The notes under the pieces are model-generated. The model ran no database searches. It worked only from the letters and a program-made list of their open reading frames with translations, and was not told the DNA's origin. Of a stretch of 64,000 bases of DNA, positions 8,036 to 15,639 are shown piece by piece; the first letter of the stretch is position 1, and every line of letters begins with the position of its first letter. The DNA lies in contig ONDR01000001.1 in assembly GCA_900316675.1 (NCBI GenBank), forward strand, positions 99,505 through 163,504. The letters run 5' to 3'. The DNA comes from an uncultured Bacteroidales bacterium. GTDB lineage: Bacteria; Bacteroidota; Bacteroidia; Bacteroidales; UBA932. The translations under genes and the position numbers were made by a program.

Positions 8036-8668
8036 CTAAACTATGCCCCTAAGCGACTTTTCTACAAGGGCGGCAAGCTCTTCCCGCCTGTCTTCCGGCA
8101 CATTATCCAGCACCGGTGAAAGGAAGGAAATAAGCTGAAGCACCTTGGCCTCGTCTTCCGGAATGCCACGGGAGCGCATATAGAACTGCTCCAGCTCGTC
8201 CAGACGGCCGATGGTAGCGCCATGGGAGCATTTTACGTCGTCTGCATAAATCTCCAGCTGAGGTTTAGTATCTACCTTCGCCCCCTCCGTAAGCAAAATA
8301 TTGTGGTTTGTCTGGAAGGCTTCCGTCTTCTGGGCATCCTGCGCAACGACTATCCTTCCGTAGAATGTCGCATGCGCCTTTCCGCCCGCGATTCCGTTTA
8401 CCAGCTGGTTAGAAGAAGTCTCCGGAACCAGGTGCTTAACCTCTGTGACGATGTTTACCTTTTCGTCGGCACCGGACAGGTAAAGACCTGACATTCTGAA
8501 GTTTGCACCGGCACCGGTAAGGTCCGCCGCAATCCTGACATCTGCACTGGCACCGGGAAGGACAAGCACCGTAACCGTAGCTTCCTGACCCTGGCCAAGG
8601 TTCAGGGTCAGCGGCTCAAAAGAGTCGCCCTGCCTTAGGATGCGCAATATGTTGATAGCTTCTGCCAT
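8036..8668 (-). CDS. sufD: Short SufD, Fe-S scaffold subunit
   Basis: 210 residues covering the right-handed beta-helix core and C-terminal helices of SufD. Motifs include FYGRIVV, QTNHNILLTEGAKVDTKPQLEIYADDVKCSHGATIGRLDE with the conserved Cys and His, and FYMRSRGIPEDEAKVLQLISFL. SufD forms the SufBC2D scaffold with SufB and SufC. Most SufD proteins have 400 or more residues, so the N-terminal half is absent here. The gene sits only 3 bp after sufC with no room for a lost 5' part, so this looks like a genuine short form and not a frameshift. Confidence 0.88.
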   Translation of the reverse strand: MAEAINILRILRQGDSFEPLTLNLGQGQEATVTVLVLPGASADVRIAADLTGAGANFRMSGLYLSGADEKVNIVTEVKHLVPETSSNQLVNGIAGGKAHATFYGRIVVAQDAQKTEAFQTNHNILLTEGAKVDTKPQLEIYADDVKCSHGATIGRLDELEQFYMRSRGIPEDEAKVLQLISFLSPVLDNVPEDRREELAALVEKSLRGIV

Positions 8669-8671
8669 GGG

Positions 8672-9418
8672 CTAAAACTTATCAAATCCCTGATTTTCAA
8701 TAACATCCACAAGCTCCTTGCCGCCTGTTGCAACAATCTTTCCGGCCTTTAGGACATGAACGACGTCCGGCACAACGTATTCCAGCAGCTTATGGTAGTG
8801 GGTAATGATGATTGCCGATTTTTCAGGGGTGCGCAGGGCGTTTACTCCATCTGCGACTATCTTCAGTGCATCTACGTCAAGACCGCTGTCCGTCTCGTCC
8901 AAAATGGAGAGCGTAGGGTCCAGCATTGCCATCTGGAAAATCTCGTTACGCTTCTTTTCTCCTCCGGAGAAGCCAACGTTAACCTCACGCTTGGCAAAGT
9001 CCGGATTCATCTTCACGAAGTCCATCTTGCTACGCAACAATTTAAGGAACTCTGCACCGCTTAAAGGATTCTGTCCCAAGTGTTTACGCTTTGCGTCAAG
9101 GGCAGCCTTCATAAAGTTGGTTATTGTTACTCCGGGAATCTCTACAGGGTACTGGAAAGACATGAAAAGACCGGCCCAAGCCCTCTCTTCAGGACTCATT
9201 TCCAGAAGGTTCTGACCCAGGAAGGTAACCTTGCCGGCAGTAACCTCGTACATAGGCTTACCGGTAAGGACGGCGCTGAGGGTGCTTTTTCCTGCACCAT
9301 TAGGGCCCATCACTGCGTGAATTTCTCCCTTGCGGATCTCAAGATCTACGCCTTTAAGGATTTCTTTGTCGCCTATTCTGGCGTGAAGGCCTTCTATTTT
9401 AAGCAATATCTCACTCAT
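8672..9418 (-). CDS. sufC: SufC, Fe-S assembly ATPase
   Basis: 248 residues, the standard length. The soluble ABC ATPase has Walker A GPNGAGKST, Q-loop FMSFQYPVEIPG (SufC-specific), signature GFSGGEKKRNEI and Walker B LSILDETDSGLD (Glu-Thr-Asp in place of the usual Glu-Pro-Thr, as in SufC). It drives conformational change of the SufB/SufD scaffold during cluster assembly. It lies 1 bp from pnuC upstream and 3 bp from sufD downstream in the minus-strand operon. Confidence 0.96.
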   Translation of the reverse strand: MSEILLKIEGLHARIGDKEILKGVDLEIRKGEIHAVMGPNGAGKSTLSAVLTGKPMYEVTAGKVTFLGQNLLEMSPEERAWAGLFMSFQYPVEIPGVTITNFMKAALDAKRKHLGQNPLSGAEFLKLLRSKMDFVKMNPDFAKREVNVGFSGGEKKRNEIFQMAMLDPTLSILDETDSGLDVDALKIVADGVNALRTPEKSAIIITHYHKLLEYVVPDVVHVLKAGKIVATGGKELVDVIENQGFDKF

Positions 9419-9419
9419 A

Positions 9420-10004
9420 CTACGCTTTTTTATTGTATAGTTTGCTCCAGGTGTAGAGCGACCAAAGTCCGTTTATCAGGTACAATCCGCATACTATCGG
9501 CATGAAAATATTACCCACTGACAGGTGCAGGACGATCTGCGTAATGTTTACAAACAGCCACAGGATCCAGCACTCCCACTTCTTCATGGCGGACAGCAAC
9601 TGGGCCATGAGGATCAGGACCGTTACGCATGAATCCAGATAAGGATGAGGGTCGGCCGGGAAAAGCTTGTCCAGCAAAAGGCCCCAGGCTGCGGCAATAA
9701 TAAACACCGCTGCTATGACCATCCCCCTGCCGGTCCAATCCAACTTGCTCACCTTCAAGGACTTGCTATCCTCTGAGCTTTGCTCTCCCTCTTTAGGATG
9801 GGTCCAGCGATAGTGGCCAAGAATGTTTATGGTCAGGGACACTGGCTGAAGCAGAAGGCTGGCGTAAAGATCCTTGTTAAGGAAGAGCACAAACAGGGCG
9901 GCGGTATAAAGATAGCCCACCCAGAAGTTATATTTTGAGTTTCGTCCGGCCAGGAATACGCAAACCAGGCCGAAGAAAGATGTTATAAGGTCAATCCAAT
10001 TCAT
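9420..10004 (-). CDS. pnuC: PnuC-type nicotinamide riboside transporter
   Basis: 194 residues with about seven hydrophobic helices and the PnuC hallmark near the end: WECWILWLFVNITQIVL, then GNIFMPIVCGLYLINGLWSLYTW. PnuC channels take up nicotinamide riboside, which is trapped by phosphorylation for NAD synthesis. No NR kinase or NadR is visible nearby. The gene is inserted between sufB and sufC: its ATG overlaps the sufB stop by 1 bp and its stop is 1 bp from sufC, so it is fully co-transcribed with the Fe-S genes. Some PnuC relatives carry other vitamins, so the exact substrate is inferred. Confidence 0.87.
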   Translation of the reverse strand: MNWIDLITSFFGLVCVFLAGRNSKYNFWVGYLYTAALFVLFLNKDLYASLLLQPVSLTINILGHYRWTHPKEGEQSSEDSKSLKVSKLDWTGRGMVIAAVFIIAAAWGLLLDKLFPADPHPYLDSCVTVLILMAQLLSAMKKWECWILWLFVNITQIVLHLSVGNIFMPIVCGLYLINGLWSLYTWSKLYNKKA

Positions 10005-11449
10005 TATCCTACAGATCCTTCAAGTGAAACGGAAAGAAGTTTGCGGGCCTCGACGGCAAACTCCATTGGCAGCATGGCCAGCACCTCACGGGCATAACCA
10101 CCCACTATCAAAGCAACGGCATCCTCCCCTTCTATGCCCCTCTGGTTGCAGTAGAACAGCTGGTCTTCCGATATTTTGGAAGTCGTGGCCTCATGCTCTA
10201 CGGTTGCGGTGGGGTTGTAGTTGCGGATGTCCGGGAAGGTGTGGGCCCCGCATTTTGACCCGATCAGAAGGCTGTCGCACTGTGAAAAGTTGCGGGCTCC
10301 TTCGGCTCCGGGGTTCATCAGCACCAGGCCGCGATAGCTGTTCTGGCTATGTCCGGCAGAGATTCCCTTGCTGACGATGCGGCTTTTTGTGCCCCTGCCA
10401 ATGTGGATCATCTTTGTGCCGGTGTCGGCCTGCTGGTAGTTGTTTGTAACCGCAACGGAATAGAATTCCGATGACGAATAGTCGCCCTTAAGTATGGTGG
10501 AAGGATACTTCCATGTAATGGCGGAACCCGTCTCTACCTGCGTCCAGGACAGATGGCTGCCCTCGCCTTTGCAGATACCGCGCTTTGTCACAAGATTAAG
10601 GATGCCTCCACGGCCCTGTGCGTCTCCAGGATACCAGTTCTGCACGGTGCTGTACTTGACATCGGCCCCTTTTTCTACGATAATCTCTACAACAGCGGCA
10701 TGAAGCTGGTTTTCGTCCCTCATAGGGGCGGTACAGCCTTCCATATAGCTGACATATGAATCTTCATCGGCCACGATGAGCGTACGCTCGAACTGGCCTG
10801 TGCCTGAGGCATTTATGCGGAAGTAGCTACTTAGCTCCATGGGGCAGCGGACGCCCTTGGGGATGTAGCAAAACGAGCCGTCACTGAATACGGCACTGTT
10901 CAGGGCAGCATAGTAATTGTCTCCAACCGGAACGACGCTTGCCAGATACTTGCGAACCAGGTCAGGATGCTCGCGGACGGCCTCGGAGAAAGAGCAGAAT
11001 ATAATGCCCTTTTCTGCCAGCGTCTTGCGGAAGGTAGTGGCCACAGAGACGGAATCGAACACCGCATCGACGGCAACCACGCCCGCAAGGGCCTTTCGCT
11101 CGTTGATAGGAATTCCCAACTTTTCGAAGGTCTTCTCCAGTTCCGGATCTATCTCTTTGGGGCGGTCCGCATCCTTTTTGGGAGCGGCGTAATATATGAT
11201 GTCCTGATAGTCGATTTTAGGAAGGTCCAGATGGCCCCAGTGCGGCTCCGTCATCTTCTGCCAGCGGCGGAAGGCGTCAAGACGGAAGTCCAGCAGCCAT
11301 TGCGGCTCCTGTTTGCGGGCCGATATAGTACGGATAATGTCTTCGTTCAGGCCTTTGGGAACATATTCCTGCTCCACATCGGTCACGAAGCCTTCCTTAT
11401 ACTCGGCCTTGGTAAAGTCTTTTATTATTTTGTTGTCGTCTTCTATCAT
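10004..11449 (-). CDS. sufB: SufB, Fe-S cluster scaffold protein
   Basis: 481 residues, normal length. Typical segments include [92 protein letters not shown], the core Cys in [20 protein letters not shown] and the conserved EHEATTSKI. SufB holds the nascent cluster in the SufBC2D complex. It is the first suf gene, starting 12 bp after the aroC stop. No separate promoter was seen in that gap, so transcription probably comes from the aroB promoter. sufS, sufE and sufU are absent from the window. Confidence 0.96.
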   Translation of the reverse strand: MIEDDNKIIKDFTKAEYKEGFVTDVEQEYVPKGLNEDIIRTISARKQEPQWLLDFRLDAFRRWQKMTEPHWGHLDLPKIDYQDIIYYAAPKKDADRPKEIDPELEKTFEKLGIPINERKALAGVVAVDAVFDSVSVATTFRKTLAEKGIIFCSFSEAVREHPDLVRKYLASVVPVGDNYYAALNSAVFSDGSFCYIPKGVRCPMELSSYFRINASGTGQFERTLIVADEDSYVSYMEGCTAPMRDENQLHAAVVEIIVEKGADVKYSTVQNWYPGDAQGRGGILNLVTKRGICKGEGSHLSWTQVETGSAITWKYPSTILKGDYSSSEFYSVAVTNNYQQADTGTKMIHIGRGTKSRIVSKGISAGHSQNSYRGLVLMNPGAEGARNFSQCDSLLIGSKCGAHTFPDIRNYNPTATVEHEATTSKISEDQLFYCNQRGIEGEDAVALIVGGYAREVLAMLPMEFAVEARKLLSVSLEGSVG

Positions 11450-11461
11450 TGCGCCGCAAAG

Positions 11462-12508
11462 TTACTGCAATAAGCTCAAATCGGCAAGAACGATGGCGGT
11501 CATTGCCTCAACAATCGGCGGAGTGCGAAGCGCAAAGCAGACGTCATGGCGGCCCGGAACGTTCAGGGTGGTCATTTTACCCTCTGCAAAATTGTAGGTT
11601 TTTTGCGATGCCGCTATGCTGGATGTGGGTTTGAAGGCAACCCTGAAGACTATGTCGCAACCGTTGCTGATGCCGCCGTTCACGCCGCCGGCTCCGTTCT
11701 TGACGGGCTTGGCCCAGCCTTTACCGGCCGGCTCGAAGGGGTCATTATGCTCCGATCCCTTCATCCTGGCGGCACGGAAACCGTCGCCGAACTCTACTCC
11801 CCTTACGCCGGGGATGGAAAAGATTGCATGGCTGATTACAGACTCCACGCTGTCGAAAAACGGCTCTCCAAGGCCGGCAGGCACTGATTTTACAACGCAC
11901 TCTACAACGCCGCCAAGGGAATCGCCCTTGGACTTGGCCTCTGCCAGAACGTCCTTCCACAGGCTTGCGTCAGAGGCTTGGTCTGTTTCTTCTATGCCTC
12001 CGTCGGGAAGAGCCTCCTGGCCCAACTGCTCGCGGGAGATACCGCCTATTTCCTTAATGGTGGCAGAGATTGGAAGCATAAGCATTTTCTTGGCAACAAC
12101 GCCGGCGGCCACTATGGGCAGGGTAAGCCTGCCGGAGAAGTGTCCGCTACCTGCGGGATCGTTAAAGTCAAGGAACTTAAGCGATGCCGCGAAGTCTGCG
12201 TGCCCGGGGCGGGGGATATCTTTAAACATCTGATAGTCAGATGGTTCGGTATCGTTATTCACAAACAGTATAGTCAGGGGCGCACCGGTAGTATGGCCCT
12301 TGTAAACGCCGCTGAGAATCTCTGGGATGTCGTCCTCGCGACGGGCAGTGGTGCCTGCAGCACCCGGCGCACGACGGCGGATATCTTCTGTGAAATCGTT
12401 AACGGAAAGGGGAATGCCGGGACGGACTCCGTCTATAACTACGCCTATCGCGCGTCCGTGAGATTCGCCAAAGAGCGATACTCTGAATATTCTGCCAAAA
12501 GTATTCAT
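11462..12508 (-). CDS. aroC: Chorismate synthase
   Basis: 348 residues from MNTFGRIFRVSLFGESHG, which matches the conserved chorismate-synthase N-terminus. The frame stays open 19 codons further upstream, but those codons lie inside the aroA domain and lack family character. Other motifs are PGHADFAASLKF, RGVEFGDGF and RHDVCFALRTPPIVEAM (canonical RHDPC..R.P). The enzyme converts EPSP to chorismate using reduced FMN. The ATG overlaps the aroD-aroA stop by 4 bp (12505-12508), so translation is coupled. sufB follows 12 bp downstream. Confidence 0.95.
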   Translation of the reverse strand: MNTFGRIFRVSLFGESHGRAIGVVIDGVRPGIPLSVNDFTEDIRRRAPGAAGTTARREDDIPEILSGVYKGHTTGAPLTILFVNNDTEPSDYQMFKDIPRPGHADFAASLKFLDFNDPAGSGHFSGRLTLPIVAAGVVAKKMLMLPISATIKEIGGISREQLGQEALPDGGIEETDQASDASLWKDVLAEAKSKGDSLGGVVECVVKSVPAGLGEPFFDSVESVISHAIFSIPGVRGVEFGDGFRAARMKGSEHNDPFEPAGKGWAKPVKNGAGGVNGGISNGCDIVFRVAFKPTSSIAASQKTYNFAEGKMTTLNVPGRHDVCFALRTPPIVEAMTAIVLADLSLLQ

Positions 12509-14481
12509 TGTCCTGAAAACTTTTTGAAGGTTTGCATAAATGCGGGGAACGACTTGTCCATGCATGTAACGTCGTCCATAACTATCTGTGAATCAGAACC
12601 TAAAGAGGCAACAGCAAGGGCCATTGCTATGCGATGGTCTCCGTAGGTGGGATAGCTGCCACCCTTTAGCAGGCGGCTGGTAAGCAGGCGGCTTTCAAGG
12701 GTTCGGCCGTCTATATGCAGTTTGTCGCCGCTGAGGCGGGCATAAACACCCATCGCCTTGAGCATTTCTACGATGACTCCGGGACGATTACTTTCTTTGG
12801 TTGCAAGGCGGGCGACGCCGGTTATTGTGCTTTCCCCCTGACAGAAGGCCGCCAGAACGGACATTACGGGCACAAGGTCGGGGCAGTTTGATGCATCCAC
12901 TTCAAAGCCACGGAGCGGTCCGCGGACTACGTGAACGATGCCGGATTCTTCTTCCTGAGACACTGCTGCGCCGGCCAGGGGAAGGATGTCCAAAACGGAA
13001 AGATCGGCCTGTAAGGACTTGGTATCCAGGCCTTTGATGTCGGCCTTGCCAAAAATTGCACCCGCTACCATAAAGTTGGCGGCGGCGCTCCAATCGGCCT
13101 CAAGGTTAACGTCTGCCGCCTTGTATGAACATCCGCCTTTGACCTCGAAGGTAATGGCGTCGCAAAGGGACCAGTCCTGGGTTTCTACGAATTCTTCCGG
13201 GCCCTCCATCTCTGATGCCACATTTACGCCGAACTGGCGCATAAGGTCCAGAGTCATAAATATATAGGGGATACTCTTGGGCTTGTTCAGGTGTATGGTG
13301 CAGTTGTGCTTGCAAAGGGGCAGGGCGGCCAGAAGGCCGGATACAAGCTGCGATCCGCCGCTGCCGTCAATCTCTATTGTGTCGTGATTGCCAAAATCGA
13401 AGCTTCCGGAAACCGTAAGCGGCACCTTTTCTCCGTCAAGGCTGATTCCAAAAAAATCAAGCATTGCAGCGGCTCCGGGAAGAGGTCTTGCCAGCAGGGT
13501 TTTTTCTCCGGTAATACGCACCGGAGTGCTGCCAGTGGCTGCCAGCACGGGTATCATCATCCTGGTAAGGAAGCCGGATTCTCCTGCGTGCAATTCCTTA
13601 ATAGCGCTGACCCGGCCGGCTGTTCCGGTTATAGTAAGGACGTCGCCGCGGCAGCTGACCTTGGCCCCAAGGGCCTTCGCTGCTTCTATTGCGGACTCGT
13701 TGTCGCGGCAGGGACTGTATCCGCTAATATGAGAGGTGCCGTCGGCAAGGGCGGCAAGGATAATAGCTCTTTGTGCGCAGCTTTTAGAGCAGCCAACTTC
13801 TACCTGCTCATTGCCAATGACATCAAGTCCGGGCAGGCCGGCATAAACGGCCTTACGCATATCTGCAAGGCTCATTTGACCGGGTGCCGTGGCTTCTTCC
13901 GGGCTTAGGGCCGCATAGCTGAAGGGCGCACCTTTGGCAAGGCATTCAACCCTTGAGCGACTGCCGGCATCTCCCATGCAGAAAGCAACAAGGTTCTCCG
14001 GAGGGAAGAGGTCATAAAGCCTCAGTACTTTGTCAACATCGGCCTCTGAAGTGGCCGTAGTGGCGATTTTTACAATATCGGCACCAAGATGGATGCACTT
14101 TTCCGCAACGGCGGAAAGTGAGCGAGTAGAGTCTGTGCCCTCTGCATCATGGAAGGAGCGGATAAGAAGGGTGCCGGCCTCGCGGGCTTCGCGGCGCAGG
14201 CGTTTGCACATCATTGCCGGGGCATCGATGTCCAGGTCCAGAAAAGCCGCTCCGGCCTGGATGGCCGTGAGCAATTTGGCCTCCGCCTCTGCCACCTGGG
14301 AAGCATCGGCAAGGCGATATGTTGCAATAAGGGGCTTGTCGATACTTGAAAACAAGTCCTCTACTTCTTCCATCGTCAGCGGGCAGGAATCCAGACGTAC
14401 TTCTGCCATCTGGACGTCCGGGCGCTCAAGAATCTGGAAGATGCTGTCTATGTCTTTATTTGCTAAGGATACGCAAATCAT
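12505..14481 (-). CDS. aroDA: 3-dehydroquinate dehydratase (type I)-EPSP synthase fusion
   Basis: A fusion of about 658 residues. Residues 1-215 are a type I (Schiff-base) 3-dehydroquinate dehydratase with catalytic His111 in RSFHD and Lys138 in DIVKIATTA. Residues about 220-658 are EPSP synthase, with SKSCAQRAI, a GESGFLTRMM segment where many family members have GNAGTAMR, GSQLVSGLLAALPL, KSIPYIFMT, SYPTYGDHRIAMA and the ending DKSFPAFM. The two activities are steps 3 and 6 of the shikimate pathway, so intermediates are not passed directly between the domains. I start at ATG 14481; an in-frame TTG at 14496 is possible. The gene overlaps aroB by 26 bp. Confidence 0.92.
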   Translation of the reverse strand: MICVSLANKDIDSIFQILERPDVQMAEVRLDSCPLTMEEVEDLFSSIDKPLIATYRLADASQVAEAEAKLLTAIQAGAAFLDLDIDAPAMMCKRLRREAREAGTLLIRSFHDAEGTDSTRSLSAVAEKCIHLGADIVKIATTATSEADVDKVLRLYDLFPPENLVAFCMGDAGSRSRVECLAKGAPFSYAALSPEEATAPGQMSLADMRKAVYAGLPGLDVIGNEQVEVGCSKSCAQRAIILAALADGTSHISGYSPCRDNESAIEAAKALGAKVSCRGDVLTITGTAGRVSAIKELHAGESGFLTRMMIPVLAATGSTPVRITGEKTLLARPLPGAAAMLDFFGISLDGEKVPLTVSGSFDFGNHDTIEIDGSGGSQLVSGLLAALPLCKHNCTIHLNKPKSIPYIFMTLDLMRQFGVNVASEMEGPEEFVETQDWSLCDAITFEVKGGCSYKAADVNLEADWSAAANFMVAGAIFGKADIKGLDTKSLQADLSVLDILPLAGAAVSQEEESGIVHVVRGPLRGFEVDASNCPDLVPVMSVLAAFCQGESTITGVARLATKESNRPGVIVEMLKAMGVYARLSGDKLHIDGRTLESRLLTSRLLKGGSYPTYGDHRIAMALAVASLGSDSQIVMDDVTCMDKSFPAFMQTFKKFSGQ

Positions 14482-15457
14482 AAATCTCTTTTTCAATTAT
14501 TTTACCGATCGCAACCGGCAGGATGAATTTAATTCCGCCTCCCGTAGCCTTCTTGTCCTGTTTGATGTAACGGCCAAGCGTCATTGGCAGGACAGGGCAG
14601 CTTACAGGCAGGCCGACAGACTCGAAATCCTCTGCCAGTCGGCGTGCAAGGCCGTTTACAGCATAGCCCAGCTTCTCTGAGAGCTGTGCCGCCATGACGA
14701 TGCCAATTGCCACAGCCTTTCCGTGAGACATTCCGGTTTCGGCTTCAATCGCATGACCGAAGGTGTGGCCAAGGTTAAGCACCCTGCGGGGGCCATTGTC
14801 CGACGCGTCCTGCTCTACGATTTCGGCCTTGAATCTGGCCGCCTGAAGTATGAGGGGGTTCAACTTTTCCGGCGTAGGATCTGCCAGGGCCGATACTGCC
14901 TGCTCATAACCTTCGCCGCTGATAATCAGGGTTTTAAGAAGTTCTGCCGCACCGCTTAAGAACTCTTCGTGCGGAAGGGTTTCCAGCACCTGGGGGCAGA
15001 TGAAGGTGAATTCCGGCTGACGGATGGCGCCAAGCATGTTCTTCATTCCGCCAAGATTGACGGCATTCTTTCCACCAATTGCAGCATCCACCTGCGCAAG
15101 CAAGGTTGTAGGAATGATGGCAAAACGGATTCCGCGCTTGTAAATACATGCAGCAAAGGCGCTTACGTCGCTTGTGGCGCCGCCGCCCACTATCAGCAGA
15201 AGGGCGTCGCGGCCGGCTTCGTTATCCAGCAGCCAGCTGCAGATTTTCTCCAAAGTTGCAAGAGACTTGACGCGCTCTCCGCCCTCGATTGCCAGGGTGG
15301 ATTTTACAGTCAGCGGGCCGGACACCAGTTGCTGGACGAAGCCCTCCGTGGCCTGGTCGTAAACCAGGTAAATGGCGTCGTAATCCTTAAGCAGGGGGCA
15401 TACGTCGGTGATTGACGTTCCGGTCTCTATGTGTATGGTGGTAAAGTCTCTATCCAT
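14456..15457 (-). CDS. aroB: 3-dehydroquinate synthase
   Basis: 333 residues from MDRDFTTIHIETG, with NAD-binding IEGGERVKSL and LLIVGGGATSDVSAFAA, the metal-site region PTTLLAQVDAAIGGKNAVN, and LGHTFGHAIEAETG with its zinc-binding His residues. It makes dehydroquinate from DAHP. The open frame runs 28 codons upstream into tRNA-Leu, but the promoter box at 15464-15471 lies only 6 nt before this ATG, so the shorter start is right and the mRNA is probably leaderless. It is the first gene of the aro-suf-ispE cluster. It slightly shorter than typical AroB (about 350-360). Confidence 0.94.
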   Translation of the reverse strand: MDRDFTTIHIETGTSITDVCPLLKDYDAIYLVYDQATEGFVQQLVSGPLTVKSTLAIEGGERVKSLATLEKICSWLLDNEAGRDALLLIVGGGATSDVSAFAACIYKRGIRFAIIPTTLLAQVDAAIGGKNAVNLGGMKNMLGAIRQPEFTFICPQVLETLPHEEFLSGAAELLKTLIISGEGYEQAVSALADPTPEKLNPLILQAARFKAEIVEQDASDNGPRRVLNLGHTFGHAIEAETGMSHGKAVAIGIVMAAQLSEKLGYAVNGLARRLAEDFESVGLPVSCPVLPMTLGRYIKQDKKATGGGIKFILPVAIGKIIEKEIYDLRILSK

Positions 15458-15459
15458 AT

Positions 15460-15492
15460 TTTGCAAATATAAATAATTTTTTACTACCTTTG
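15460..15492 (+). promoter_or_regulatory. Promoter of tRNA-Leu
   Basis: TTTG at 15460-15463, a 21-bp spacer and TACCTTTG at 15485-15492. The tRNA begins 12 nt after the -7 box. Confidence 0.75.
15464..15471 (-). promoter_or_regulatory. -7 box of the aroB operon promoter
   Basis: Reads TATATTTG on the minus strand and ends 6 nt before the aroB ATG. No clear TTTG lies 19-21 nt upstream on that strand. The box sits inside the spacer of the oppositely oriented tRNA-Leu promoter, so the two promoters physically overlap. Confidence 0.65.
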
Positions 15493-15504
15493 CATCCCGT
15501 CTAT

Positions 15505-15592
15505 GCCCGAGTGGCGGAATTGGTAGACGCGCTGGACTCAAAATCCTGTGTCCTTAAAAGACGTGCCGGTTCGAGCCCGGCCCCGGGCACCA
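15505..15592 (+). tRNA. tRNA-Leu (anticodon CAA)
   Basis: A class II tRNA of 88 nt including an encoded CCA end (15590-15592). The 5' GCCCGAG pairs with the 3' acceptor strand except for one A-C mismatch. The D-arm contains GAATTGGTAGAC, the anticodon loop is CTCAAAA (anticodon CAA, reads UUG), a long variable arm follows, and the T-arm is GGTTCGAGCCC. It has its own promoter and an intrinsic terminator directly downstream. Confidence 0.95.
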
Positions 15593-15595
15593 AAA

Positions 15596-15627
15596 AGCCT
15601 CCCTGTTTGGGGAGGCTATTATTTTGT
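15596..15627. terminator. Intrinsic terminator after tRNA-Leu
   Basis: AGCCTCCC (15596-15603) and GGGAGGCT (15610-15617) form an 8-bp stem followed by a T-rich run (ATTATTTTG) on the plus strand. On the minus strand the stem is followed by TTTTT, so it could act both ways and stop M13-peptidase read-through toward aroB. Confidence 0.8.
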
Positions 15628-15639
15628 TATCTCGCGGAG

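Noticed and set aside
12509..12565. Longer aroC start
   Set aside because: The 19 extra codons lie wholly in the aroA domain; the conserved chorismate-synthase N-terminus begins at 12508 with a 4-bp coupling overlap.
15458..15541. Longer aroB start running into tRNA-Leu
   Set aside because: It would cross the promoter and the tRNA gene; the family N-terminus begins at 15457.
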